Shown here piece after piece: positions 1 to 8,400 of a stretch of 17,277 nucleotides of DNA. Source of the stretch: Entophlyctis helioformis (lineage: Eukaryota; Chytridiomycota; Chytridiomycetes; Chytridiales; Chytriomycetaceae). Within the stretch, counting starts at the first letter, position 1; each line of letters begins with the position of its first letter. The notes under the pieces were generated by a model that was given only the letters and a program-made list of their open reading frames with translations, made no database searches and was not told the origin of the DNA. The translations under genes and the position numbers were made by a program. Location: positions 1-17,277 of the forward strand of contig JAHLKH010000362.1 of assembly GCA_025526915.1 (NCBI GenBank), given 5' to 3'.

Positions 1-61
1 CGAGCATGGCGTATCGTACACAGTCTCCCTCACCATCTCCGTCACCTTCACCAGAGCTTGA

Positions 62-1195
62 GCTTGCCCGCAATCCCCGCCTGATTCGCACGCATCTGCC
101 ACGCCAAGACTGGCTGCATCGCAAAACTCGTCTCCCTCGCCAACACGCAGGTCAAGGTCCCACCACCAGCAGCAAGCACATACGCCGGCTCGGCCTGTGA
201 CGCCATCCATGTCCATCATCACGTCGCTGCGGCATGCCAAACAGCAGCACCATCATCATCAGCAGTCGCGTCTCGCTCTGTGCAACAAGCGTCGGCAGTC
301 GCCTTCTCTTGACCGTGTTCCATCGCGTGATGTCGACCATGGATCATTGCGTCGCCTGCATCAGGCTACACCGGCATCGGCCCACATACCTGGCGGTCCC
401 GTGCCGCCCCCTGTTGCGTTTGAGATTCCGATCCACTCCATGTCTGCGTCTGTGTCGCGGTCACGATCTCAGTCACCATCACGCTCACAGTCACGCTCAC
501 GCTCACGCACACAGTCGCAGTCGCCACAACGCCAACAGCCACGCCAGCCAGCGTCTGGAACGCCATCGCGAATCTTTGGCCTCGATCAGTTCAGTTTCCG
601 TGACCACAGCACAGCGACCACGACGACCACTGCAAGTGCCTCGGCCCTTGCCGACACTAGCCGTGCAGGTGTTGGCGAGAGCGACCAGTATGCCGACGAC
701 GAGTTGTCGTCGCAACGCCAGCCGCGGCACAGGCCCACATCGCGCAGCAGCCATCCACACCATGCAAGCAGCAGCCGGATCCTCGACTCTACGCACAAAG
801 CCCGCAGTGCCAGCCGAGACAGAGGCACAAGCCGAGGCAGCAGCAAGAGCCCGTCTCGGCTCGCTTCTCGCAGCCCTGACCGCAGCCATACCAGCATCCT
901 CAACAAAAGCAGCCGGTCGATGGGCGGTGTGTCGTTTGCGTCACACGCGTCCATCCCGGGCAACGCGCCGACGCGGCTTCGCGATGAAGCGCCGCCACCG
1001 CCGTCTGGCGACCGCCATCTCATGGACGTGGTCGACAGCTTCCTGGGCAGCAGCTTCATTGACTGCCTGGACCTCACGCGGCTGGATGACACTACCACCA
1101 CCACGGAGACGACGGCGTCGACGCTCGAGTCTGGCTCGGTGTCGACACGCGACAAGAGCTTTGGCATCGGCCGAGTGACGAGGTCGTATGTCTGA
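62..1195 (+). CDS. Ser/Arg-rich protein of unknown function, 3' part (5' end unresolved)
   Basis: I do not recognise this protein. The frame is open from just after a TGA at 59-61 to the stop at 1193-1195; the first in-frame ATG is at 197. Translation before that ATG already looks like the rest of the protein (a SPSPTRRSRSHHQQQ stretch), so an upstream exon or start outside the window is likely, and the exact 5' border is unknown. Visible parts, numbered from the ATG at 197: a His/Gln-rich start, an RS-type stretch around residues 83-110 (SRSRSQSPSRSQSRSRSR), a second Ser/Arg-rich region around 200-240, and a short non-repetitive C-terminal segment (MDVVDSFLGSSFIDCLDL) that may be the only folded or binding element. 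A poly-Thr run follows it. The stop overlaps an AATAAA, supporting this strand and frame. RS content suggests a nuclear or RNA-processing role, but that is only compositional inference. The gene converges on the ZCCHC10-like gene. Confidence 0.5.
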   Translation, partial: ACPQSPPDSHASATPRLAASQNSSPSPTRRSRSHHQQQAHTPARPVTPSMSIITSLRHAKQQHHHHQQSRLALCNKRRQSPSLDRVPSRDVDHGSLRRLHQATPASAHIPGGPVPPPVAFEIPIHSMSASVSRSRSQSPSRSQSRSRSRTQSQSPQRQQPRQPASGTPSRIFGLDQFSFRDHSTATTTTTASASALADTSRAGVGESDQYADDELSSQRQPRHRPTSRSSHPHHASSSRILDSTHKARSASRDRGTSRGSSKSPSRLASRSPDRSHTSILNKSSRSMGGVSFASHASIPGNAPTRLRDEAPPPPSGDRHLMDVVDSFLGSSFIDCLDLTRLDDTTTTTETTASTLESGSVSTRDKSFGIGRVTRSYV

Positions 1196-1200
1196 ATAAA
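1195..1200 (+). terminator. Poly(A) signal AATAAA overlapping the stop codon
   Basis: The sequence TGAATAAA places a canonical AATAAA directly on the last base of the TGA stop of the Ser/Arg-rich gene. A GT-dinucleotide run lies about 30 bp downstream, as is common for a downstream GU-rich element. Confidence 0.55.
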
Positions 1201-1223
1201 CGGCCTAGGCACGGGCAGATGGC

Positions 1224-1239
1224 AGATGTGTGTGTGTGT
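1224..1239. repeat. GT dinucleotide microsatellite
   Basis: Short TGTGTGTGTGTG tract in the 65-bp gap between the two converging genes. It may act as a GU-rich downstream element for the plus-strand gene. Confidence 0.6.
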
Positions 1240-1260
1240 GAGCATATGTGCTACGGGTGT

Positions 1261-1935
1261 TTATGCAGGGGATCTGGACGAGGGTGATGAGGGAGACGGC
1301 GAGCGGCGCGATGCTTGCCGACGTTTTGCTGTGCGGCGACGCTTGTGATCGGGTGATGGGGATCTGCTGCTGCTGCTGCTGCTCCTGCTGCTGCTGCTGT
1401 TCCGTGAGCGTGAGGATCGGCTGCTCCTACTGCTTCGACTGCTGCTGTCAGACGAGTCGCTGTCTGAGCCAGACGATCTCGATGAACTGGACGAGCCGGA
1501 GCTTGAAGACGATCTTGATGAATCCGAGTCGGAGCCAGACGAAGACGACGACGAAGACGACGACGAGGGCGACGCTCTGCGTCTGCGCTTTGCAGCCTTT
1601 TCCTTGAGGATGCGGTCGGCCAGGCCCTTGCGCTGCCGCACCAGGTCCATGCCCGTTGCACCACCACTGGCAGCACCACCACTGGCATCGACCGTCTTGC
1701 CAGTTGCTGTTGCTGCCGCCGCCGCCGCCGCCGCCGCTGCAACCCGAGCCTTGCGAACCTGAGCAAGCTGCTTGGTGCGCGACGCCCTCGACACATAGAC
1801 GGGCTCGTTCTTGCACTCGTACGTGTAGTGCCCGGCGGCCAGACACCGCTGGCACTTGCGGTCGGCGGGCGCCGTCGGAAGTCCCTGTCGACGCAGCATC
1901 GTCGACTTGTCGGCCGATTCGCAAACGTTCTGCAT
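1261..1935 (-). CDS. ZCCHC10-like zinc-knuckle protein with RS/Ser-rich tail
   Basis: A single-exon 224-residue protein. Residues 28-41 form a CCHC zinc knuckle with C28, C31, H36 and C41 (CQRCLAAGHYTYEC). It is followed by a segment containing SRASRTKQL that matches the conserved box after the knuckle in the ZCCHC10 family (knuckle with GHWTYEC-type spacing, then PSRT). The middle carries a poly-Ala run (about residues 70-80, GCC/GCT codons) and a basic patch (KAAKRRRRAS). The last ~90 residues are almost pure Ser/Arg/Asp, ending in RS and SPSP repeats. RS-tailed zinc-knuckle proteins are usually nuclear and bind RNA or splicing factors; the precise role of ZCCHC10 in fungi is not established. 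The start could be M1 at 1935 or M13 at 1897-1899. M13 would leave 38 bp rather than 2 bp to the divergent LDAH start. Confidence 0.85.
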   Translation of the reverse strand: MQNVCESADKSTMLRRQGLPTAPADRKCQRCLAAGHYTYECKNEPVYVSRASRTKQLAQVRKARVAAAAAAAAAATATGKTVDASGGAASGGATGMDLVRQRKGLADRILKEKAAKRRRRASPSSSSSSSSSSGSDSDSSRSSSSSGSSSSSRSSGSDSDSSDSSSRSSRSSRSSRSRNSSSSRSSSSSSRSPSPDHKRRRTAKRRQASRRSPSPSSPSSRSPA

Positions 1936-1940
1936 AAATG
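1933..1940. promoter_or_regulatory. Head-to-head start codons 2 bp apart
   Basis: CAT (1933-1935, minus-strand start of the ZCCHC10-like gene) and ATG (1938-1940, LDAH start) are separated by AA only. If both starts are right, each 5' UTR and promoter must lie inside the other gene's coding region. If either gene uses a later Met, a small shared promoter appears. Confidence 0.6.
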
Positions 1941-3264
1941 GCTCGGGAGAGTGTCGAGCGTCACGAGGGCGCCTTGGGCAGCCTCGGCCGAGCGGTGCTG
2001 TGGCCGCTCGACTGGCTGTGGTCGGCGATTGTGTCGTGGTGGTTCATGGCCTGGTGGTCGCACCGTGCGCTGGGCGTCGGGCTGCGGCTGGCTGCCACGT
2101 CGCCATCGCCGCATTCGGTCGGTTCCAGCGGCGCGGATGAGGGCGAGAGCCTGCCCAAGCCGGCGGATGGCCCGAGCGGCTACGAGGTGTGGATGGTCGA
2201 TGGCCACTTGACCGAGACGCTGGTCATTCCGGCGGCTGCTTCGTCTACTTCGCCTGCATCCCGATCGCCGTCTCGGCCGTCAGCATCGGATGCGCCTCGC
2301 AACGTCCTCGTCTTCTTCCCAGGTACCTGCGTGCACCAGTAATTGTGCCGCATCCTCCCTCTGACCATACGATCGCAACCACAGGAAACCCCGGAACGAT
2401 CATGTACTACGAAGACTACCTGACCGATCTGCACAGGCGAGTGGGCAGCAGCAGCAGCCTCGAGATTGTCGGCTGCTCGTACCCGGGCCATGCCACGCTG
2501 CTGTCATACACTGGACCTCCGCTCTCGCTCGACGAGCAGGTTGCCCACAAGGTTGCCTTCTTCAACGCGGTGCAAGCACGCTACCCGCCTGGAACACGCT
2601 TCTTCCTGGGCGGCCACTCGCTCGGCACCTACATGACGCTGCAGGTGCTCAAAGCCGCATCGCCAGCATCGCGCTCGTCCATTGTCAAGGTTCTCGCGCT
2701 CTTCCCCACGCTGCACTCGATGGCCGTCACGCCTCAGGGCCGTATCGTGTCCATCATCACGCTGCCCGGCATCCGCCATCTGATCATGGCCGGCGTCGCC
2801 CTCCTCCGTCTGCTCTTGCCGCCCGTGCTCCTCGACTCGATCGTGCAGACAGCCACCGCGCAGTCGGGCAAGCCGCTGCTCGTCACGTCACGGCTCATCT
2901 CGTCGTTTGAGCGTGGCCAGAACGCGCTGTACCTCGGCGCTTGCGAGATGAACCAGATTGTTCACATGGACCATGACACCATGCGCCAAGTCGCCGACAA
3001 GTACATGTTCTACTACGGGGCCATTGATCCGTGGTGCCCGCTCGACCATTACGAGGAAATGCGGATCCTGTACCCCGAGAGTGAGTGGTGCCCCTGTGCT
3101 GCTGGCCGTGTTGCAGGCATGCTGTCCTGGTAAGCTGACCGACTAACGCGGGCTGTGCAGCATTCACACACTTGTGCAAGCACAGGCTGCCGCATGCGTT
3201 TGTGCTGCAGGACTCGCACCTTGTGGCTGCCGAGACGTCGCAATGGCTCGCCAAGTACCTCTAG
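1938..3264 (+). CDS. LDAH-type lipid-droplet-associated serine hydrolase, 3 exons
   Basis: Exons 1938-2322, 2385-3080 and 3161-3264 give 394 residues. Introns are 62 and 80 bp with GTACCT/GTGAGT donors and CACAG/TGCAG acceptors; the second has a GACTAAC branch-like site. Splicing intron 1 restores the family oxyanion-loop motif FFPGNPG (residues 126-132), followed by YYEDYL. The alpha/beta-hydrolase triad is visible: nucleophile Ser207 in GGHSLG, Asp343 in GAIDPW, and His380 in QDSHL within the family's HAFVL C-terminal box. Human LDAH is about 325 residues, so this protein has an N-terminal extension of about 70. That extension starts with a Trp-rich hydrophobic stretch (residues 20-40, LDWLWSAIVSWWFMAWW) that could be a membrane or lipid-droplet anchor. 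Known LDAH proteins sit on lipid droplets and are linked to sterol-ester or triglyceride turnover; the substrate is debated. The start is the first ATG of the open frame. Confidence 0.9.
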
Positions 3265-3294
3265 TGTCCGTTGATCGTGTCTTGGCTGCCGTTT

Positions 3295-3300
3295 AATAAA
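3295..3300 (+). terminator. Poly(A) signal AATAAA for the LDAH gene
   Basis: Canonical AATAAA 30 bp after the LDAH stop codon, in the 185-bp gap before the next gene's start. The rest of the gap carries a short degenerate direct repeat (GAGCAGCGAGCCGCTTGAACAGCGAGCCACTTG-like halves near 3307-3335). Confidence 0.65.
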
Positions 3301-3449
3301 GCACTTGAGCAGCGAGCCGCTTGAACAGCGAGCCACTTGGGCAGAGACTCGCTCAGATCTGCTGTCGGGTCAGTGAAGAATCATTGCCGCGCGTGGCCAC
3401 AGATCCGCGCTTCAAAGCGGAGCGTGCTTGCCGCCCATCTCGACGACCC

Positions 3450-5086
3450 ATGTCCAACGATATCCGCACCGTGCCGGGCCTGCCGCAGACGTACCGCAAG
3501 TACGTTGTGCACACGCTCGCAAACGACTTTACCAAGGCCACCCGCCTCGAGACCCACCCCGTACGTCCTGCGTCGCCATTGCCGCCATCGCCGCCGTCGT
3601 GCTGGGCCGCCATCTGCACGATACGGGCGGACCGCTGACTTGCAACTCACACTCACACTCACACACACGCACAGGTCAAGGAGCTGCTGGCCAAGCTCGG
3701 CCCCAAGATGGTCATTGTGCGCAACACCCACTACGGCATCAACGCCAGTGACATCAACTTCACGGCCGGCCGCTACGACCCCACCGTCAAGCCGTACGTC
3801 TGCCCCCCAGTCTACCCCCAGTCTACCCCCGCTTCTCTGCCCTATCTTTTCCCCGCTCCTCACGTGCTCGCGACTGTGCCGTGCCACCGCGGCGCGATGC
3901 AGCGTGTCGTCTGCTGGCATGTGGCATGTTGAACTGACACGCCGTGCGGATCGACGACGCCTTCCCATCCAGTCCGTTCGACTGTGGATTCGAGGCCATC
4001 GGCGAGGTCGTCGCCACCGGCCCCGGCTGCAAGGTGGCTCTGCGCCAGCCCGTTGCGCTGATGCTCTACGGAGCCTTCTCCGAGTACCAGATCGTGCCCG
4101 AGCGCTTGCTTCTCAAGATCCCGAGCATCGACAAGCGCTTCCTGGCCATCCTCGTGTCCGGCCTGACGGCCTCGCTCGCGCTCGAGTACCACGGCCACAT
4201 GAAGTCGGGCGAAGTCGTCATGGTCACGGCTGCTGCCGGCGGCGCAGGCCAGATCGCTGTCCAGCTGGCCAAGCTGGCCGGCAACCACGTCATTGGCACG
4301 TGCTCGTCCGACTCCAAGGCCAAGTACCTCAAGTCGATTGGATGCGACCGCGTCATCAACTACCGCACCGAGAACATTGGCGAGGTCCTCAAGAAGGAGT
4401 ACCCCAAAGGCGTCGACATTGTGTTCGAGTCGGTCGGCGGCGACACGTTCAAGCAGTGCATGAAGGCGTGCGTTGGGCTGCTTCGCATTGGTTCTTGCAT
4501 TCATGCACGGACGTGCACGTGCTGATGTGCTCTGTGATCTGTGGTCTGTGTAGGCTCGCTGTCAAGGGCCGCATGATTGTCATTGGCGCCGTGTCCGTGT
4601 ACTCGAAGCAGAGCGATCCCAAGTAAGTGGACGCGCATGTGACTGCAGCCGCCTCTGATACCCAAACTGACGCGCACGATCACCGCCACTACCGACAGCC
4701 AAAAGATCAACTCGTTCGAGGCGGTCTGGACCGATATCGTGCCCACGGTGTCGCTCCTCGGCAAGTCGACGACCGTGACCGGGTTCTTCCTCAACCACTA
4801 CTTTTCGCAGATGCCCGAGCACATGGACCGCATGTCTCGCATGATCCTCGACGGCAAGCTGCACGCGACGGTGCACCCCGAAAACTATGCTGGTGTAAGT
4901 GCTGCCCATCGCTTGCCGTCCATGGGGGGCTCGCGGCATGCTACTGACTGGCTGCGTCGTTGACCCCCGGTGGCCTTGCAGCTCGACGATATCCCTCGCG
5001 CGATCGAGGACATGCACAAGGGTGCCAACACGGGCAAACTCGTCGTGACTGGAAACGCACCTGCCCCTGCATCGGCACGCCTCTAG
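3450..5086 (+). CDS. ZADH2/PTGR3-type NADPH-dependent oxidoreductase (MDR family), 6 exons
   Basis: Exons 3450-3560, 3675-3793, 3973-4467, 4554-4622, 4699-4894 and 4982-5086 give 364 residues; introns are 114, 179, 86, 76 and 87 bp. Joining them restores family motifs that cross junctions, for example YDPTVKPPFDCGFEAIGEVV across intron 2 and QCMKALAVKGRM across intron 3. Other landmarks are GINASDIN (58-65), LVSGLTA, the nucleotide-binding AAAGGAG (163-169), HVIGTCSSDSK, an INYRTE box, VFESVGGD and GFFLNHYFS. These closely follow animal ZADH2/prostaglandin reductase 3, a zinc-independent medium-chain reductase of 15-oxo-prostaglandins in peroxisomes. The last three residues ARL fit the PTS1 pattern [SAC]-[KRH]-[LM], where the animal protein has SKL, so peroxisomal import is likely. 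The natural substrate in a fungus is unknown; an enone or quinone is plausible. The start is the ATG of MSNDIR; upstream sequence in that frame looks non-coding. No AATAAA was seen after the stop. Confidence 0.92.
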
Positions 5087-5459
5087 TGGCCGGCACTCGG
5101 CCTATCTGGATACGATACTCGTCATTGCGTGTGGGATATCAACGGACGAGGCGTCAATGATGCGTCTTGCTGTGTCCTGTGTCCAATATGGTGTGGCTGG
5201 CGTCGCATGGTGGACTTTCGCACTCTTTCCAATGAATCACGCAGTCTGATGGCAGTCTTAGCGCTTTCTCCTCTTGCAAAGGCTCAGTCCTGCACGTACG
5301 CCCTAGTCTGCAAACTTTGTCGCGCCACCCTGCGTGTTGCGCCACAAGGCATCCGTCGCTCAAGTGGCCACTTTCCCATTCCAACAACACACCGCCGGTC
5401 ACTCGGTGACCACCTGTAAATCCAACCACCAGCCTACCGCCAACTGCCAACCACCACCT
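5087..5459. other. Intergenic region between the ZADH2-type gene and the repeat-protein gene
   Basis: 373 bp with no convincing gene and no canonical AATAAA. It should hold the 3' UTR of the upstream gene and the promoter and 5' UTR of the giant membrane protein. Its last 60 bp contain a palindrome and a CCAACC/CCACC-rich tract described separately. I saw no clear TATA box. Confidence 0.6.
5397..5411. promoter_or_regulatory. Perfect palindrome GGTCAC-TCG-GTGACC upstream of the giant gene
   Basis: Two 6-bp inverted half-sites with a 3-bp spacer, 49 bp before the ATG at 5460. The symmetry suits a dimeric DNA-binding protein or a small 5' UTR hairpin. There is no independent evidence of function. 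Confidence 0.3.
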
Positions 5460-8400
5460 ATGATCATTGGAACGCCGACTTCTGTCGCCAGATGGATGCT
5501 TCTGCTCCTCGCTGTACAGGTGACTGCGACCAGTGCACAGGATTCCTCCTCTACGCCATCCAAGCCCGGTGCACTCGCTGCTTCAACTGTCGCCACGACC
5601 GTTGCTGCAAGGATTACAACTGCGATTGCCCCAGCCGCAACACCAAGCGTCAATGTACAGGAGACAACCTCGAAGCCCACCCCGACGCCCACCCCGACCA
5701 CCACCAAGCAGGCCCCAACAACAGCTGCCGTCGAGGCCCGTCTGCAGACGACCATCAGCACGACCAGCGCCGAAATCGAGCGCGCCACCACCACCACCAC
5801 CCGCCCTTCTTCAACACACGTATGTCGGCAGCACATAATGGCTGACCTGTTTCATGTTTTCACTGCCATCGGGGCCCTCCGACTGACCATGCATGACAGG
5901 TTGAGACCACCGTTGTTTCTTCGACGGAGATCGCTGTCAAGACGACCACTGCGGTCGTTGCTGACTTCAAGAGCGTCGCTCCCGAGACCACCACTGAGAT
6001 TGCAGCCGAGACGACCACCGAGATCGTTGCTGCCTCGACCGAGATCGCGGCCGAGACGACCGCCGTTGTTGCTGACTTCAAGAGCGTCGCTCCCGAGACC
6101 ACCACTGAGATTGCAGCCGAGACGACCACCGAGATCGTTGCTGCCTCGACCGAGATCGCGGCCGAGACGACCGCCGTTGTTGCTGACTTCAAGAGCGTCG
6201 CTCCCGAGACCACCACTGAGATTGCAGCCGAGACGACCACCGAGATCGTTGCTGCTTCGACCGAGATCGCGGCCGAGACGACCGCCGTCGTTGCTGACTT
6301 CAAGAGCGTTGCTCCCGAGACCACCACTGAGATTGCAGCCGAGACGACCACCGAGATCGTTGCTGCCTCGACCGAGATCGCGGCCGAGACGACCGCCGTC
6401 GTTGCTGACTTCAAGAGCGTCGCTCCCGAGACCACCACTGAGATTGCAGCCGAGACGACCACCGAGATCGTTGCTGCTTCGACCGAGATCGCGGCCGAGA
6501 CGACCGCCGTTGTTGCTGACTTCAAGAGCGTCGCTCCCGAGACCACCACTGAGATTGCAGCCGAGACGACCACCGAGATCGTTGCTGCCTCGACCGAGAT
6601 CGCGGCCGAGACGACCGCCGTTGTTACTGACTTCAAGAGCGTTGCTCCCGAGACCACCACTGAGATTGCAGCCGAGACGACCACCGAGATCGTTGCTGCC
6701 TCGACCGAGATCGCGGCCGAGACGACCGCCGTTGTTACTGACTTCAAGAGCGTCGCTCCCGAGACCACCACTGAGATTGCAGCCGAGACGACCACCGAGA
6801 TCGTTGCTGCCTCGACCGAGATCGCGGCCGAGACGACCGCCGTTGTTACTGACTTCAAGAGCGTTGCTCCCGAGACCACCACTGAGATTGCAGCCGAGAC
6901 GACCACCGAGATCGTTGCTGCCTCGACCGAGATCGCGGCCGAGACGACCGCCGTCGTTGCTGACTTCAAGAGCGTTGCTCCCGAGACCACCACTGAGATT
7001 GCAGCCGAGACGACCACCGAGATCGTTGCTGCCTCGACCGAGATCGCGGCCGAGACGACCGCCGTTGTTACTGACTTCAAGAGCGTTGCTCCCGAGACCA
7101 CCACTGAGATTGCAGCCGAGACGACCACCGAGATCGTTGCTGCCTCGACCGAGATCGCGGCCGAGACGACCGCCGTCGTTGCTGACTTCAAGAGCGTTGC
7201 TCCCGAGACCACCACTGAGATTGCAGCCGAGACGACCACCGAGATCGTTGCTGCCTCGACCGAGATCGCGGCCGAGACGACCGCCGTTGTTGCTGACTTC
7301 AAGAGCGTCGCTCCCGAGACCACCACTGAGATTGCAGCCGAGACGACCACCGAGATCGTTGCTGCCTCGACCGAGATCGCGGCCGAGACGACCGCCGTCG
7401 TTGCTGACTTCAAGAGCGTCGCTCCCAAGACCACCACTGAGATTGCAGCCGAGACGACCACCGAGATCGTTGCTGCCTCGACCGAGATCGCGGCCGAGAC
7501 GACCGCCGCCGCCGTTGCTGACTTCAAGAGCGTTGTTCCCGAGACCACCACTGAGATTGCAGCCGAGACGACCACCGAGATCGTTGCTGCTTCGACTGTT
7601 GAGGCGGCCGCTTCCCTTCTTGCGACGACAGATGTCCCTGCCCTTGACACCACAGCCGAGATCGCGTCCACGGCTTTGGCTGTGCAGGTACGATACGTCA
7701 CATTGCAACGAGCCATTCATCAGTAGCTGACCGTTGGACTGTACAGGTTGATACTGAGGCCAGCGTGGCCGCAGCTACCGTCGCTCCTTCAACCGCCGAG
7801 ACCGCTTCTGCTTCGGCAACAGCAGAAAGCGCAGCGGACAACCTTGGAGGCGGATCCTCGGGTGTGATCAGCAAGTCCAGCGGTGCTGAGCCATCCAGCA
7901 AGCCGCTTGCTGAGACGACAGCCGAGATTGCTGCACCATCGTCGACCGAGCAGGTAAGTATGGACGTGAAGCTGCATATGGAGACGCGATATTGACATTT
8001 ATGCACAGGCTGTTATCGGTTCAACTGTTGCCTTTGAGGTGTCGCCTACCGACGCACCGGTCGTTGTTGCTCCCCCTGCTGCGACTGTCGCCCCGATCGA
8101 CACACCTGCGGTTGTTGTTGCACCGTCGCCCACCGACGCGCCGGCTGTTGTTGCTCCTCCCGTGATCGACACACCTGCGGTTGTTGTTGCACCGTCGCCC
8201 ACCGACGCGCCGACTGTTGTTGCTCCTCCCGTGATCGACACACCTGCGGTTGTTGTTGCACCATCGCCCACCGACGCGCCGGCTGTTGTTGCTCCTCCCG
8301 TGATCGACACACCTGCGGTTGTTGTTGCACCGTCGCCCACCGACGCGCCGGCTGTTGTTGCTCCTCCCGTGATCGACACACCTGCGGTTGTTGTTGCACC

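Noticed and set aside
234..1178. Second plus-strand open frame in the Ser/Arg-rich gene (His/Arg/Ala-rich)
   Set aside because: Composition is less protein-like, and the stop is not at the AATAAA as in the chosen frame. The choice is only moderately secure.
1248..1607. Plus-strand Cys-rich open frame (poly-Cys runs)
   Set aside because: It is the antisense reading of the Ser codons in the RS tail of the zinc-knuckle gene.
3337..4626. 429-codon plus-strand open frame across the reductase gene
   Set aside because: It crosses introns and the wrong frame of exons 2-3. The spliced model reproduces family motifs exactly.
5852..7720. Two long minus-strand open frames over array 1 (Gly/Leu/Ser-rich and Val/Ser/Ala-rich)
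   Set aside because: Frames stay open only because a stop-free 111-bp unit is repeated. There is no signal, domain or splice context of their own.
5334..7730. 798-codon plus-strand Arg/Pro/Leu-rich open frame
   Set aside because: Its first part (from 5460) is the real exon 1, but after 5820 it is the wrong frame. Repeat differences change residues here and are mostly silent in the spliced Thr/Glu frame.
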